Shown here one piece after another: positions 26,855-33,959 of a DNA stretch of 42,206 nt. Source of the stretch: Hespellia sp. (lineage in GTDB: Bacteria; Bacillota; Clostridia; Lachnospirales; Lachnospiraceae); the NCBI GenBank assembly GCA_022790755.1, contig JAAVXR010000058.1, forward strand, positions 1 to 42,206. Direction: 5' to 3'. The first letter of the stretch is position 1. Every line of letters begins with the position of its first letter. The notes below the pieces were generated by a model. That model was not told the origin of the DNA and ran no database searches. It saw only the letters and a program-made list of their open reading frames with translations. A program made the position numbers and the translations under genes.

Positions 26855-28786
26855 TCAGGATATTTTTCTGATAACAGCTCCGGATGTTTTACTAATCGAA
26901 TCAATCATGAGCTTTCTGATATCATAGATTCGACTGACACCGCTAACGGAAATGCCACAAGTATAGGCAACTTTACATTCATGTTCCTGATTGTAATCTT
27001 TGCATCGTCCTCCAAGTTCATGTATATAAGCATGAGCCTGCTCATTATCAGAATGCTCAAGAAAGCAGACAAATTGCCCCAAACCATTATTAGCAATGAA
27101 TGCTCTATTAGCGGGCAAAATCTCTCTAAGAATCCGACAAAAATCCGTCATCATCCGATCACATTTTTCTCTGCCATATTTCTTATTTTTCTCCCCAATA
27201 TCCGGCATTTTGATGGAAATACACACAAAGTCTGAGGGAAGAATTGTCTTAGAATACTTTGCAATATAACGATCACATCCTGCCCGGTTGGCAATATTCA
27301 GCTTCTTGTCAATATATGCATAATATTCCAGAATCTCAAGGGCCCGGCCAACCACTACTGCGAGTACACACCCGATCAACCCGAACAGAACAACCGCAAG
27401 CGCCGCATAAATAAACAGATTCAGAGACGGCGTTGTGACCGTATCCGTCATAATCGCAATATTCTCCGCCCCCGCAAAACGATTGTATTCCTGGTTGGTT
27501 GCCAGCGTTGTCTGATACAGAAAGTCTACCTTTTCATTCAACTCTTTCATCATCTGATACGCGGTATTTAGACTCTCCTCAGAACTGACAATATCCGTTT
27601 GTTTGACAGCGTTCGTGTCAAATGTAACCGCATTCGAAGCAGGGTCCCCTGTCTGAACGGTGACACCGCTGTCCTCGCTCACACTGCCAGAAAAAACGTC
27701 TAGAATATAACGAGAATACGCAATATCAATCAGAGTTTCCTCAAATGTCGTGCGTTCAGACACATAATTATTCATCAAATCATCGTAAGCTGTCGTGGGA
27801 TCAATCTCCTGACGTTCACGCTCCCCATCCCCATTCCGCTCTTCGCCTTCTTTGTAATAATCGTCATGAACATCGTTCAGGATATATTCATCCGTAAAGT
27901 CCGTATTATTGGAGCTTCGCATCATAGCGACGTATGCGTTGATGATCTCGTCGATTCCGCTGCTTTCTGAGGACGACGCATCGTTTTCCAACGTGGAGGT
28001 CTTGATTCTGTTTTCATACTTTGAAAGCAAAGTATCCTGATCTTTCGTAACCTTATTTCCTAGTATGTACGCGTACATGTTGGGAATATCGATCCGCTTC
28101 AGAAGCGAAAATTCCCGCCTCAGATCTGCAAACGTGTATCCGGTGTCGGAAGACCGGAAATCTTTGTCCGTCTTGTATTCCAACTGTTCAAGCGCACGAG
28201 TGACTGACTGATCCAGAAGTTCCACCATCTCAATGTAATCATAATCACGGTCGTAGACTCCTTCCGCCGAATAAAGCGGGATATTACTGTTCACATGATT
28301 CTCGGCATATGTTTCCACATATGCGTTCAACATTGTATTGAGAATCTGTTTGGAAAAACCGGAGGCATTCTGTACATCCCGATTTCCCACCGTGTACGAT
28401 ACGAGATACATCGTCGGCTTTTCCTCCGAGACCTCCCCCTTCTCGTTCAAAGCCTCCTGTACTGCCGCTTCCTCTTCACTCTGTACGGCCTCCACATGTA
28501 CTTTGGCCCGGATGGCGTCTATATTATTCTCATCATAACTCATCCCAAGTTTTTCAAAGACCTTCGTAATGACTTCCGCAGAATAGATTTCCGTCGTATC
28601 AATTTCCGTACCATCTGCCGCTTCCCCTTTCGCAGCCGCCGCATTTTTGTACTGGATAATCGCACTGGAAGTATACGTCTGTTTTCCGGAAAAATAACTG
28701 TAGAACAACACCCCCATCAGCAATGATGCCAGAACAATAATGAGCCGATATTTTTTAATATACGACAATAATTTAAATTCTTTCAT
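26855..28786 (-). CDS. Wzz-like co-polymerase fused to degenerate GGDEF domain
   Basis: This 643-residue protein has an N-terminal membrane segment (about 14-32), a long extracytoplasmic region, and a second membrane segment (about 445-470): the Wzz polysaccharide co-polymerase topology. The cytoplasmic C-terminus (about 480-643) reads as a GGDEF fold. It starts KLNIANRAGCDRYI, continues FVCISIKMPDIGEKNKKYG at the usual metal-site region, and places GLGQF (558-562) where GGDEF should be. The upstream RxxD inhibitory site is also absent. It is therefore unlikely to make cyclic-di-GMP and may instead sense a ligand or partner that tunes chain length. Gram-positive Wzz-type proteins usually pair with a tyrosine kinase; none is seen here. 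Confidence 0.8.
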   Translation of the reverse strand: MKEFKLLSYIKKYRLIIVLASLLMGVLFYSYFSGKQTYTSSAIIQYKNAAAAKGEAADGTEIDTTEIYSAEVITKVFEKLGMSYDENNIDAIRAKVHVEAVQSEEEAAVQEALNEKGEVSEEKPTMYLVSYTVGNRDVQNASGFSKQILNTMLNAYVETYAENHVNSNIPLYSAEGVYDRDYDYIEMVELLDQSVTRALEQLEYKTDKDFRSSDTGYTFADLRREFSLLKRIDIPNMYAYILGNKVTKDQDTLLSKYENRIKTSTLENDASSSESSGIDEIINAYVAMMRSSNNTDFTDEYILNDVHDDYYKEGEERNGDGERERQEIDPTTAYDDLMNNYVSERTTFEETLIDIAYSRYILDVFSGSVSEDSGVTVQTGDPASNAVTFDTNAVKQTDIVSSEESLNTAYQMMKELNEKVDFLYQTTLATNQEYNRFAGAENIAIMTDTVTTPSLNLFIYAALAVVLFGLIGCVLAVVVGRALEILEYYAYIDKKLNIANRAGCDRYIAKYSKTILPSDFVCISIKMPDIGEKNKKYGREKCDRMMTDFCRILREILPANRAFIANNGLGQFVCFLEHSDNEQAHAYIHELGGRCKDYNQEHECKVAYTCGISVSGVSRIYDIRKLMIDSISKTSGAVIRKIS

Positions 28787-28809
28787 CTCCCTGTATTTCT
28801 CCCCTTTTT

Positions 28810-29673
28810 CTAATGATCTGTTTTAAGCTCTTCCTCCTGTTCCGAATCTTCTACCAGAAAGTTTTCCATTTTATTCTGCAACGTTTTAATCTGTTCCTCC
28901 GTACGTTCAATACTCTTCACCTGTTCCTCCAAATAATATTTGGATGCCTGCAGTCCCGTGTGATTCTCTACCAAATGCCTCATCAGAGTCTCCACAGATT
29001 CCTTTTTCTGCGTCTCAATCTGCCTGTGAGTTTCTTCCAGTAATTGGTTCGCTTCTTTGCGCGCTCTCGTCAGGATAATTTCCGCATCCAATCTTGCGTT
29101 CAAAAGCACGTCCTTAACCGCATCATAGTCTTTTTCGTAGTTCTTCCGCTCTTCCCGAAGTTTCTCCGCTTCGTCCTCCAGCAGTTCTTTTTCACTGAGA
29201 GCAAGCTCCAGCCGCCGTTTGCTCTGCTCGCAGAGCCGACCGCTGATCTCGAGTTCCGCTTTTGTATCTTGTAGCTCTGTTTTCACCTGTTCCAGTTCAC
29301 GCCGCGCTTCTTCCAATTCCTTTTGCCCGGCGCTTTCTTCCACATCCTCTGTCCCCGTCTCTTCCGCAGAGTCCAACGCCGGCGCATCTGGCTCCGACTG
29401 CGTGCGCTCCGGTTCCATTCCTTCCTCCGGCGTATCGCCAAAAACTACGACATCCTCGCCAATCGCTATTTCTTTTTCAACCTCCGGGGAGGCGGCTTTG
29501 GGCTGCGCCGCCGAGACCGATTGCTTCGGCGTCTCTTCCACAGAACCGGTATTCCCGGAATCGACTTGTTCCTGCAGCTTTGTCAGAGCCGTTTCAAGAC
29601 TGGTAATATAAGCCTGCACATCTTCCTTTTTATATCCGCCAAATACATTCGTCCGAAATAGTTTATCACTCAT
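28810..29673 (-). CDS. DivIVA-like coiled-coil protein
   Basis: This 287-residue protein begins with LFRTNVFGGYKKEDVQAYI, a DivIVA/GpsB-type N-terminal segment that in the family binds curved or division-site membranes. An acidic, proline-containing linker (about 40-110) follows, then a long coiled coil rich in Glu, Lys and Leu (about 112-280). It has no enzymatic motif. Its place between a GT4 and the Wzz-GGDEF gene, with an ATGA overlap to the former, suggests it localises the polymer machinery at poles or septa. That role is inference. Confidence 0.72.
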   Translation of the reverse strand: MSDKLFRTNVFGGYKKEDVQAYITSLETALTKLQEQVDSGNTGSVEETPKQSVSAAQPKAASPEVEKEIAIGEDVVVFGDTPEEGMEPERTQSEPDAPALDSAEETGTEDVEESAGQKELEEARRELEQVKTELQDTKAELEISGRLCEQSKRRLELALSEKELLEDEAEKLREERKNYEKDYDAVKDVLLNARLDAEIILTRARKEANQLLEETHRQIETQKKESVETLMRHLVENHTGLQASKYYLEEQVKSIERTEEQIKTLQNKMENFLVEDSEQEEELKTDH

Positions 29674-30941
29674 GCCGTATCCTTCCTCCCGCCTGTCCTC
29701 CCGCTATTCAAACACGCAATCACCTTTTTCATATGTATCGCTTCATTGTATTCTTCTTCACACTTTTTCCGTGCATTTTTGCCAAGTCTTCCGCTCAGAG
29801 TCCCGTCTTCTATAAATTTCCTCAACTCATTCGCCAAGGCATCCGCATCCTTCGGCGGAAATAGAAACCCGGTCTTTTCATTCTCTACGATTTCCTCCAG
29901 ACTTCCAATCCGGGACGCGACCACCGGCTTTCCATGGGCATATGCTTCCAACACCGTATTGGGCATATTCTCATACCAAATCGCGGGACACACGATACAT
30001 ACCGCATGATCAATCAGATTGTCCAGTTCTTTTCCCGCTAAAAATCCGGTAAAAACAATTTTATCTTCCAGATGATATTCCCGTATTGCGTGTCTCAGTT
30101 CCAGATCTTCCTCTGTGTCAGACAGGCTGCCGGTTATTTTTAACACATAATTACTGTTTTTCAGGCGGCTCATAGCCTTAATTGCATAAATGGTTCCTTT
30201 TTGTTTCGCCATACGCCCCAAAAAGAGAAAATAATGATCATGCGTATAGCACGGAATCACAGACCGGCTGTCTATAAACGTTGGTATGTGAACCACTTTA
30301 TTTTGCGGAACTCCGCCCTCCAGTAATTTCCTTTTTGTAAAGGCAGACGGTGTAACAAACAAATCCACATCCCTGAAGACTCCATTACATTGATAGAGCT
30401 TCATCGCAAGGACACGAAGCAGCGTGCCTGCTCCCGTTCCTTTCACACAACGCCTCATAATCGCCTTTTTGTAATGCCCCTGCAAACAGGCCTCGCAGAT
30501 TTCATTCTCATACAGGAAATCTGACCTTGCACAGAACATAAAAAAATCAGAAATCCGATGCACCACGCGTATTCCTTCCCGCTTCACGGCCCGGATAACG
30601 GACGGTGACAAATGGTTTACTTCATGCAGAATATATACGGCGTCCGGTTTCGTATCCCGAATCAGTTTCCCAAGCCGCCGCTCGGCGTCCAGATTCCAGA
30701 CTGTGGCGCGAAAAATACCATATAGGTTTCGCAAAGAAAACTTTGTATCGGCAAACATCAATGCGTCCGCCCGAGGTTTCGCAAAATAGGACGCGTACGC
30801 TGTTTTTTTATTTTGCGGGTTCTGCACAGAAAATGGAATCACCTCTATTCCCATCCTCTCTGCGGCCGCCATAAAATTAAACATATACCGCTCCGGCCCG
30901 CCGGCAATAAAAAAACGATAGTTTACAATAATCACTCTCAT
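29670..30941 (-). CDS. Glycosyltransferase family 4
   Basis: This 423-residue GT-B enzyme opens RVIIVNYRFFIAGGPERYMF. It carries the C-terminal motifs FLFLGRMAKQKGTIYAIKAM and MPNTVLEAYAHGKPVVAS (EX7E region with Glu in VLEAYAHG). A Cys-rich insert (CEACLQGHYKKAIMRRC) lies around residue 155-175. The start ATG overlaps the stop of the upstream DUF1972-type gene, and the stop overlaps the DivIVA-like gene start. Sugar specificity is unknown. Confidence 0.9.
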   Translation of the reverse strand: MRVIIVNYRFFIAGGPERYMFNFMAAAERMGIEVIPFSVQNPQNKKTAYASYFAKPRADALMFADTKFSLRNLYGIFRATVWNLDAERRLGKLIRDTKPDAVYILHEVNHLSPSVIRAVKREGIRVVHRISDFFMFCARSDFLYENEICEACLQGHYKKAIMRRCVKGTGAGTLLRVLAMKLYQCNGVFRDVDLFVTPSAFTKRKLLEGGVPQNKVVHIPTFIDSRSVIPCYTHDHYFLFLGRMAKQKGTIYAIKAMSRLKNSNYVLKITGSLSDTEEDLELRHAIREYHLEDKIVFTGFLAGKELDNLIDHAVCIVCPAIWYENMPNTVLEAYAHGKPVVASRIGSLEEIVENEKTGFLFPPKDADALANELRKFIEDGTLSGRLGKNARKKCEEEYNEAIHMKKVIACLNSGRTGGRKDTA

Positions 30942-32200
30942 GCGCTGTCCGCCTCATGATTCAAAAATATAGATTCATATCTATCTACAATAAATTCCCA
31001 ACGATAGGCTTTTCGAATCCTCTCTTTCGCCCGGACACCCATTTCGTGAATCTCTTCCGGACACATAGCGTCTGTCTTTTCAAGCAAATCCGCCAAATTT
31101 CGATGGTCTTTTGTCCAGTAAAACGCGCTCGACTGCGCCACCTCACGATTAAACCCTACATCCAGAAGCAAATTCATATCTGTAATTCCAAGCGATTCCA
31201 GCAAACTCGGATTCGTTCCACCTACCTCATGCCCATGAAGATAAGCGTAAGCATTTTTGCGAATCCTCTTTAATAATTCTGTATCATAAACAGTTCCTAC
31301 AAATTTAATACGTTTATCCCGAGAAAAGTGCAAACGTCTCTCAAGTGTTTGATAAAATTTTTTGTTTTCCGTTGTGACAATCGCAAAATCCCGCCTGGAT
31401 CCTGACAACATAAATTCCCGAATCATGGTTTCAAAATTATTTTCCGGGACAAAACGGCTGACCGCAAGATAGTACTCTCCGGCTTTCAGCCCTTTTTCTT
31501 CCAGCCATCCTGTATATTCTGAATCTTTCTCTTCCGTCTCCGGCAAAGAACCGTCGGAACCATAAGCGATAAAAACCGTTTTTGGATTATATTTCGCATA
31601 TTCTTTTTGTATGTAAAGCTCAATATGCTCGCTGTCACAAATCAGGAGATCCGCATACTTCACCATGAGCCGCTCAGATACTTTCCAATAAAACCGCACC
31701 AGCCTGTTCCATTTACTTCTCTTCCATTCGTGTCCATCCGGATTTAAATATAAAATACCGCCAATTTTCTCAATCTTTTTTTTGAAATATCCAATAAATG
31801 GACCGATTCGACAAGCAAGAATGTAGAAGACCGGACATCGTATACCAGGATTGTCCTGACACCAGCGAATACTGGCAGATAAAGCGGCAAGATCATACCA
31901 GACTGCCCTCGCCGCGCCGATCCGCGGCGAATTCACATCAAAGCACTCTGCATGATTATACTCATAGTGAATATCGTCCTCTGCCATTCTTGCCACATGA
32001 TAATGAATATCAACGCTCACACGGTGTTTGGTCAATTTCTCCACAAATGTTTCGAAACCGCCGTAAAAAGCCGGAATCCCTTTACTTCCAATAATAAAAA
32101 CATGCTGTCCCTCCGCCTTCCTGGAATCTTTTTCAGACCATGGCGGCAATTTTCTGACTATTTTATGATTGATTTGTACAGATCCTGTCCCTTTTCCCAC
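30938..32200 (-). CDS. Glycosyltransferase with DUF1972 domain, first gene of left operon
   Basis: This 420-residue protein carries the DUF1972 motif HVFIIGSKGIPAFYGGFETF near its N-terminus, found in GT4 rhamnosyltransferase-like enzymes of Gram-positive capsules. The C-terminal domain includes YYLAVSRFVPENNFETMI and HEVGGTNPSLLES, the region of the catalytic Glu. It is the first gene after the invertible region. The apparent start is a GTG at 32200, with GAGGGG only three bases upstream; this spacing is short, so the N-terminus is uncertain. The recombination repeat lies 57 bases before this start. Confidence 0.85.
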   Translation of the reverse strand: MGKGTGSVQINHKIVRKLPPWSEKDSRKAEGQHVFIIGSKGIPAFYGGFETFVEKLTKHRVSVDIHYHVARMAEDDIHYEYNHAECFDVNSPRIGAARAVWYDLAALSASIRWCQDNPGIRCPVFYILACRIGPFIGYFKKKIEKIGGILYLNPDGHEWKRSKWNRLVRFYWKVSERLMVKYADLLICDSEHIELYIQKEYAKYNPKTVFIAYGSDGSLPETEEKDSEYTGWLEEKGLKAGEYYLAVSRFVPENNFETMIREFMLSGSRRDFAIVTTENKKFYQTLERRLHFSRDKRIKFVGTVYDTELLKRIRKNAYAYLHGHEVGGTNPSLLESLGITDMNLLLDVGFNREVAQSSAFYWTKDHRNLADLLEKTDAMCPEEIHEMGVRAKERIRKAYRWEFIVDRYESIFLNHEADSA

Positions 32201-32256
32201 ATTCCCCTCACTGCCAATTTTTTTAAAATCTGGTTATTGCAAAAACATCCCTGTTT

Positions 32257-32286
32257 TATTTCACAGATTTATCTAATCTGCGAAAC
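32257..32286 (-). repeat. Left 30-bp inverted repeat, putative recombinase crossover site
   Basis: The reverse complement of this stretch is identical over 30 bases to 33856-33885. Inside it, arms TTTCGCAGATT and AATCTGTGAAA (10 of 11 positions complementary) surround a 5-base centre AGATA, the layout of a tyrosine-recombinase core site. It lies in the leader of the left polysaccharide operon. Confidence 0.9.
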
Positions 32287-32289
32287 CCC

Positions 32290-32303
32290 AACGATAGCCG
32301 AAG
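32290..32303 (+). repeat. 14-bp direct repeat beside left site
   Basis: AACGATAGCCGAAG occurs here, three bases inside the left 30-bp site. It recurs with one mismatch at 33905-33918, outside the right site. The two copies are in direct orientation now and would become inverted after a flip. They could be arm-type binding sites for the recombinase or parts of an RNA switch. Confidence 0.6.
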
Positions 32304-32337
32304 GCCTATTTCCCCATATATACACTAATTTGTTTTT

Positions 32338-32366
32338 ATTATATACAAATTGAAGACTGATTGCAA
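32338..32366 (-). promoter_or_regulatory. Sigma-A promoter of the left operon, inside the invertible segment
   Basis: On the minus strand TTGCAA (32361-32366) and a perfect TATAAT (32338-32343) are separated by exactly 17 bases. The predicted start is near 32331, giving a leader of about 130 bases that runs through the left 30-bp site to the GTG at 32200. It is the best promoter in the region and is close enough to the site to drive whichever operon it faces. Confidence 0.85.
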
Positions 32367-32370
32367 GACT

Positions 32371-32380
32371 CTCCATGGAG
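32371..32380. promoter_or_regulatory. Perfect 10-bp palindrome upstream of the invertible promoter
   Basis: CTCCATGGAG lies four bases upstream of the -35 box of the leftward promoter. A perfect 10-bp palindrome here could bind an activator or repressor. Its size makes chance occurrence possible. Confidence 0.35.
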
Positions 32381-32515
32381 CTTTTGTTACTGTTCACGGG
32401 CGTTTGACACATTAAATATCTTAAAACATCTCTAAAGCCTTACTTTCGACTCAATTTATTTTTGCGGTGGATGAACGGTTTTGTGGTCAGTTTTGTGGTA
32501 AATCATATATGGAGC

Positions 32516-32582
32516 ACTCTTGAAAGTTGTGCGGACGCACGGGGCATACCTGAACTTATACCGCCTATTCGGCGGCGAACTT
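32516..32582 (+). repeat. 67-bp dispersed element, copy A
   Basis: It aligns without gaps to 23250-23316 at about 50 of 67 positions. It contains the hairpin CCGCC-TATTC-GGCGG flanked by two copies of GAACTTATA. It lies between a fragment resembling a recombinase 3' end and the recombinase start codon. Confidence 0.65.
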
Positions 32583-32650
32583 ATATAGTAAATATCCCGA
32601 TAATAAAATACAATAAATTACATAACAAAAAGCAGATGGAGGAAAAAAGA

Positions 32651-33940
32651 ATGGCAAGGCACGGGGAAAACATCAGAAAGAGAACGGTCGGAAGGTGGGA
32701 AGGGCGTTACAAGGTGTTTGATGAAAACAGGGGACAATACATTTATCGCTCTATATACGGCAGCGACTATCGGGAAACCAAAGCAAAACTTACCATGGTC
32801 AGGCTAGGATCTGTCTGTTCCAGCTCAGGGAAAAAAACAGCAACGTCAGAAGATGAAAGCAGCAGTCCAAAAAGTGCGGGCGGAAATGACGGTGCAGTTT
32901 TGTTCTCACAGGCTGCAGAAGAATGGCTCGCAGAACTTTCCGGCAGACGAAAGATTTCTACCTATGTAAAATATGAAACGGCTTATCGGACTCATCTTGA
33001 CAGTATCATCGGCTCTTGCAGGCTTTCCTCCGGCATGTCACAGGAATTACGGGAAAAGATTTTTGACCATTTATCGGAGAAAGAACTGTCGGAAAGCCTG
33101 CAAAAAAGTGTCATCTGCGTTGCGAATCAGATTCTTGTCTTTGCAAGCAGGCATTATCTGGCAGGCATCCCGCTGTTGGCACACCCACCTGCAAAAATAA
33201 AGAAAAAAAGAGTCAGAACATTTTCCATAGCAGAGCAGACAATACTTCTTGAATGCATTTATGGACGGATGGATAAATTCATGGCCGCGGTACTGCTGTG
33301 TCTGTACGTCGGGCTGCGGCTGGGAGAACTGTGCGCGCTTCGATGGACGGATATCGACTTTAACGGCAAAGTCCTGACGGTAAACCGGACGGTACAGCGT
33401 ATCGCCGGACTTGACCACATAACGAAAACTGTCCTCTTGGAAAATCCTCCAAAAAGCGAAAGTTCCAGAAGGACGATTCCGCTGACGTTGGAGCTTTTGG
33501 AGATCCTTTCCGGACTGAAAAGGGAACAGCTATATGTGTTCGGAGGAGAGAAGCCGCTGGAACCCAGAACAATGCAGTACCGGTTCAAAAAGCTTCTGAA
33601 AGAGGCCGGAATCGACGACAGAACTTTCCATACCCTACGCCATACATTTGCTACCAATTGCGTGGAGAACGGCATGGACGTAAAAGCATTGAGCGAGCTT
33701 TTGGGGCATTCCGACGTGAAGATCACTCTGAACCGCTATGTCCATCCAACCATGGATTCAAAAAGGAAGCAGCTCGGGGAACTTTCAGATTTTTATGGTC
33801 AGATTTGTGGTCAGAAAACTAGCAAAAATGGCGTTATTCCCAAAAAAACAGCAGAGTTTCGCAGATTAGATAAATCTGTGAAATATAACCCCTGGAGCAA
33901 AAAAAACGATAGCCGGAGTCTTTCCACAATCATCAGATAA
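32651..33940 (+). CDS. Tyrosine site-specific recombinase (putative DNA invertase)
   Basis: This 429-residue integrase-family protein has an N-terminal arm-binding-like domain (RHGENIRKRTVGRWEGRYK), a SAM-like core-binding domain (about 85-195) and a catalytic domain. The catalytic set is complete: Arg223 in GLRLGELCALRW, Lys268 in PPKSESSRR, His327 and Arg330 in HTLRH, His353 in LLGHSDV, and the nucleophile Tyr363 in NRYVHP. The ATG at 32651 follows GGAGG at eight bases; an open frame runs upstream from a TTG at 32462 but has no such site. The gene sits inside the inverted repeats. The right repeat overlaps codons 403-412, so the last 18 codons lie outside the segment. An alternative is the integrase of a small integrative element. 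Confidence 0.92.
   Translation: MARHGENIRKRTVGRWEGRYKVFDENRGQYIYRSIYGSDYRETKAKLTMVRLGSVCSSSGKKTATSEDESSSPKSAGGNDGAVLFSQAAEEWLAELSGRRKISTYVKYETAYRTHLDSIIGSCRLSSGMSQELREKIFDHLSEKELSESLQKSVICVANQILVFASRHYLAGIPLLAHPPAKIKKKRVRTFSIAEQTILLECIYGRMDKFMAAVLLCLYVGLRLGELCALRWTDIDFNGKVLTVNRTVQRIAGLDHITKTVLLENPPKSESSRRTIPLTLELLEILSGLKREQLYVFGGEKPLEPRTMQYRFKKLLKEAGIDDRTFHTLRHTFATNCVENGMDVKALSELLGHSDVKITLNRYVHPTMDSKRKQLGELSDFYGQICGQKTSKNGVIPKKTAEFRRLDKSVKYNPWSKKNDSRSLSTIIR
33856..33885 (+). repeat. Right 30-bp inverted repeat, putative recombinase crossover site
   Basis: Identical over 30 bases to the reverse complement of 32257-32286. It lies within the 3' end of the recombinase gene and 74 bases before the start codon of the pelD-like gene. 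The core has the same near-palindromic arms around AGATA. Confidence 0.9.
33905..33918 (+). repeat. 14-bp direct repeat beside right site
   Basis: AACGATAGCCGGAG matches 32290-32303 at 13 of 14 positions. It lies 19 bases outside the right 30-bp site, in the last codons of the recombinase gene and in what would be the pel leader after inversion. Confidence 0.6.
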
Positions 33941-33959
33941 TATGGAGGAAAGAAAGCAC

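Larger units (their letters stand above)
32257..33885. other. Putative invertible segment carrying a recombinase gene and an outward promoter
   Basis: Two identical 30-bp sites in inverted orientation bound 1,569 bases. The enclosed DNA holds the leftward promoter (32338-32366), about 360 bases before the recombinase start (32287-32650), and the tyrosine recombinase gene except for its last codons. In the pre-gene stretch I see a palindrome (32371-32380), a fragment resembling a recombinase 3' end (near 32462-32525), and copy A of a 67-bp repeat. No clear promoter for the recombinase was found. The left flank starts the Wzx/Wzy-type operon and the right flank starts the pel-type operon. Inversion is inferred from architecture only. 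Confidence 0.82.

Noticed and set aside
29219-29661. Open frames opposite the DivIVA-like gene
   Set aside because: Ser/Pro/Arg-rich frames antisense to a Glu/Lys-rich coiled coil are expected by codon complementarity; there are no ribosome binding sites or family motifs.
32404-32432. TTGACA at 32404 as a promoter for the recombinase
   Set aside because: The -35 match is perfect, but no acceptable -10 box lies 16-18 bases downstream.
32462-32650. Upstream in-frame extension of the recombinase from a TTG
   Set aside because: No ribosome binding site precedes it, it crosses the 67-bp repeat, and the ATG at 32651 has GGAGG at ideal spacing and a typical family N-terminus.
32257-33918. Excisable integrative element bounded by the 14-bp direct repeats
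   Set aside because: Direct repeats would allow excision, but they are short and imperfect, whereas the 30-bp inverted sites are perfect and have crossover-core structure. Inversion is the better reading, though excision is not excluded.
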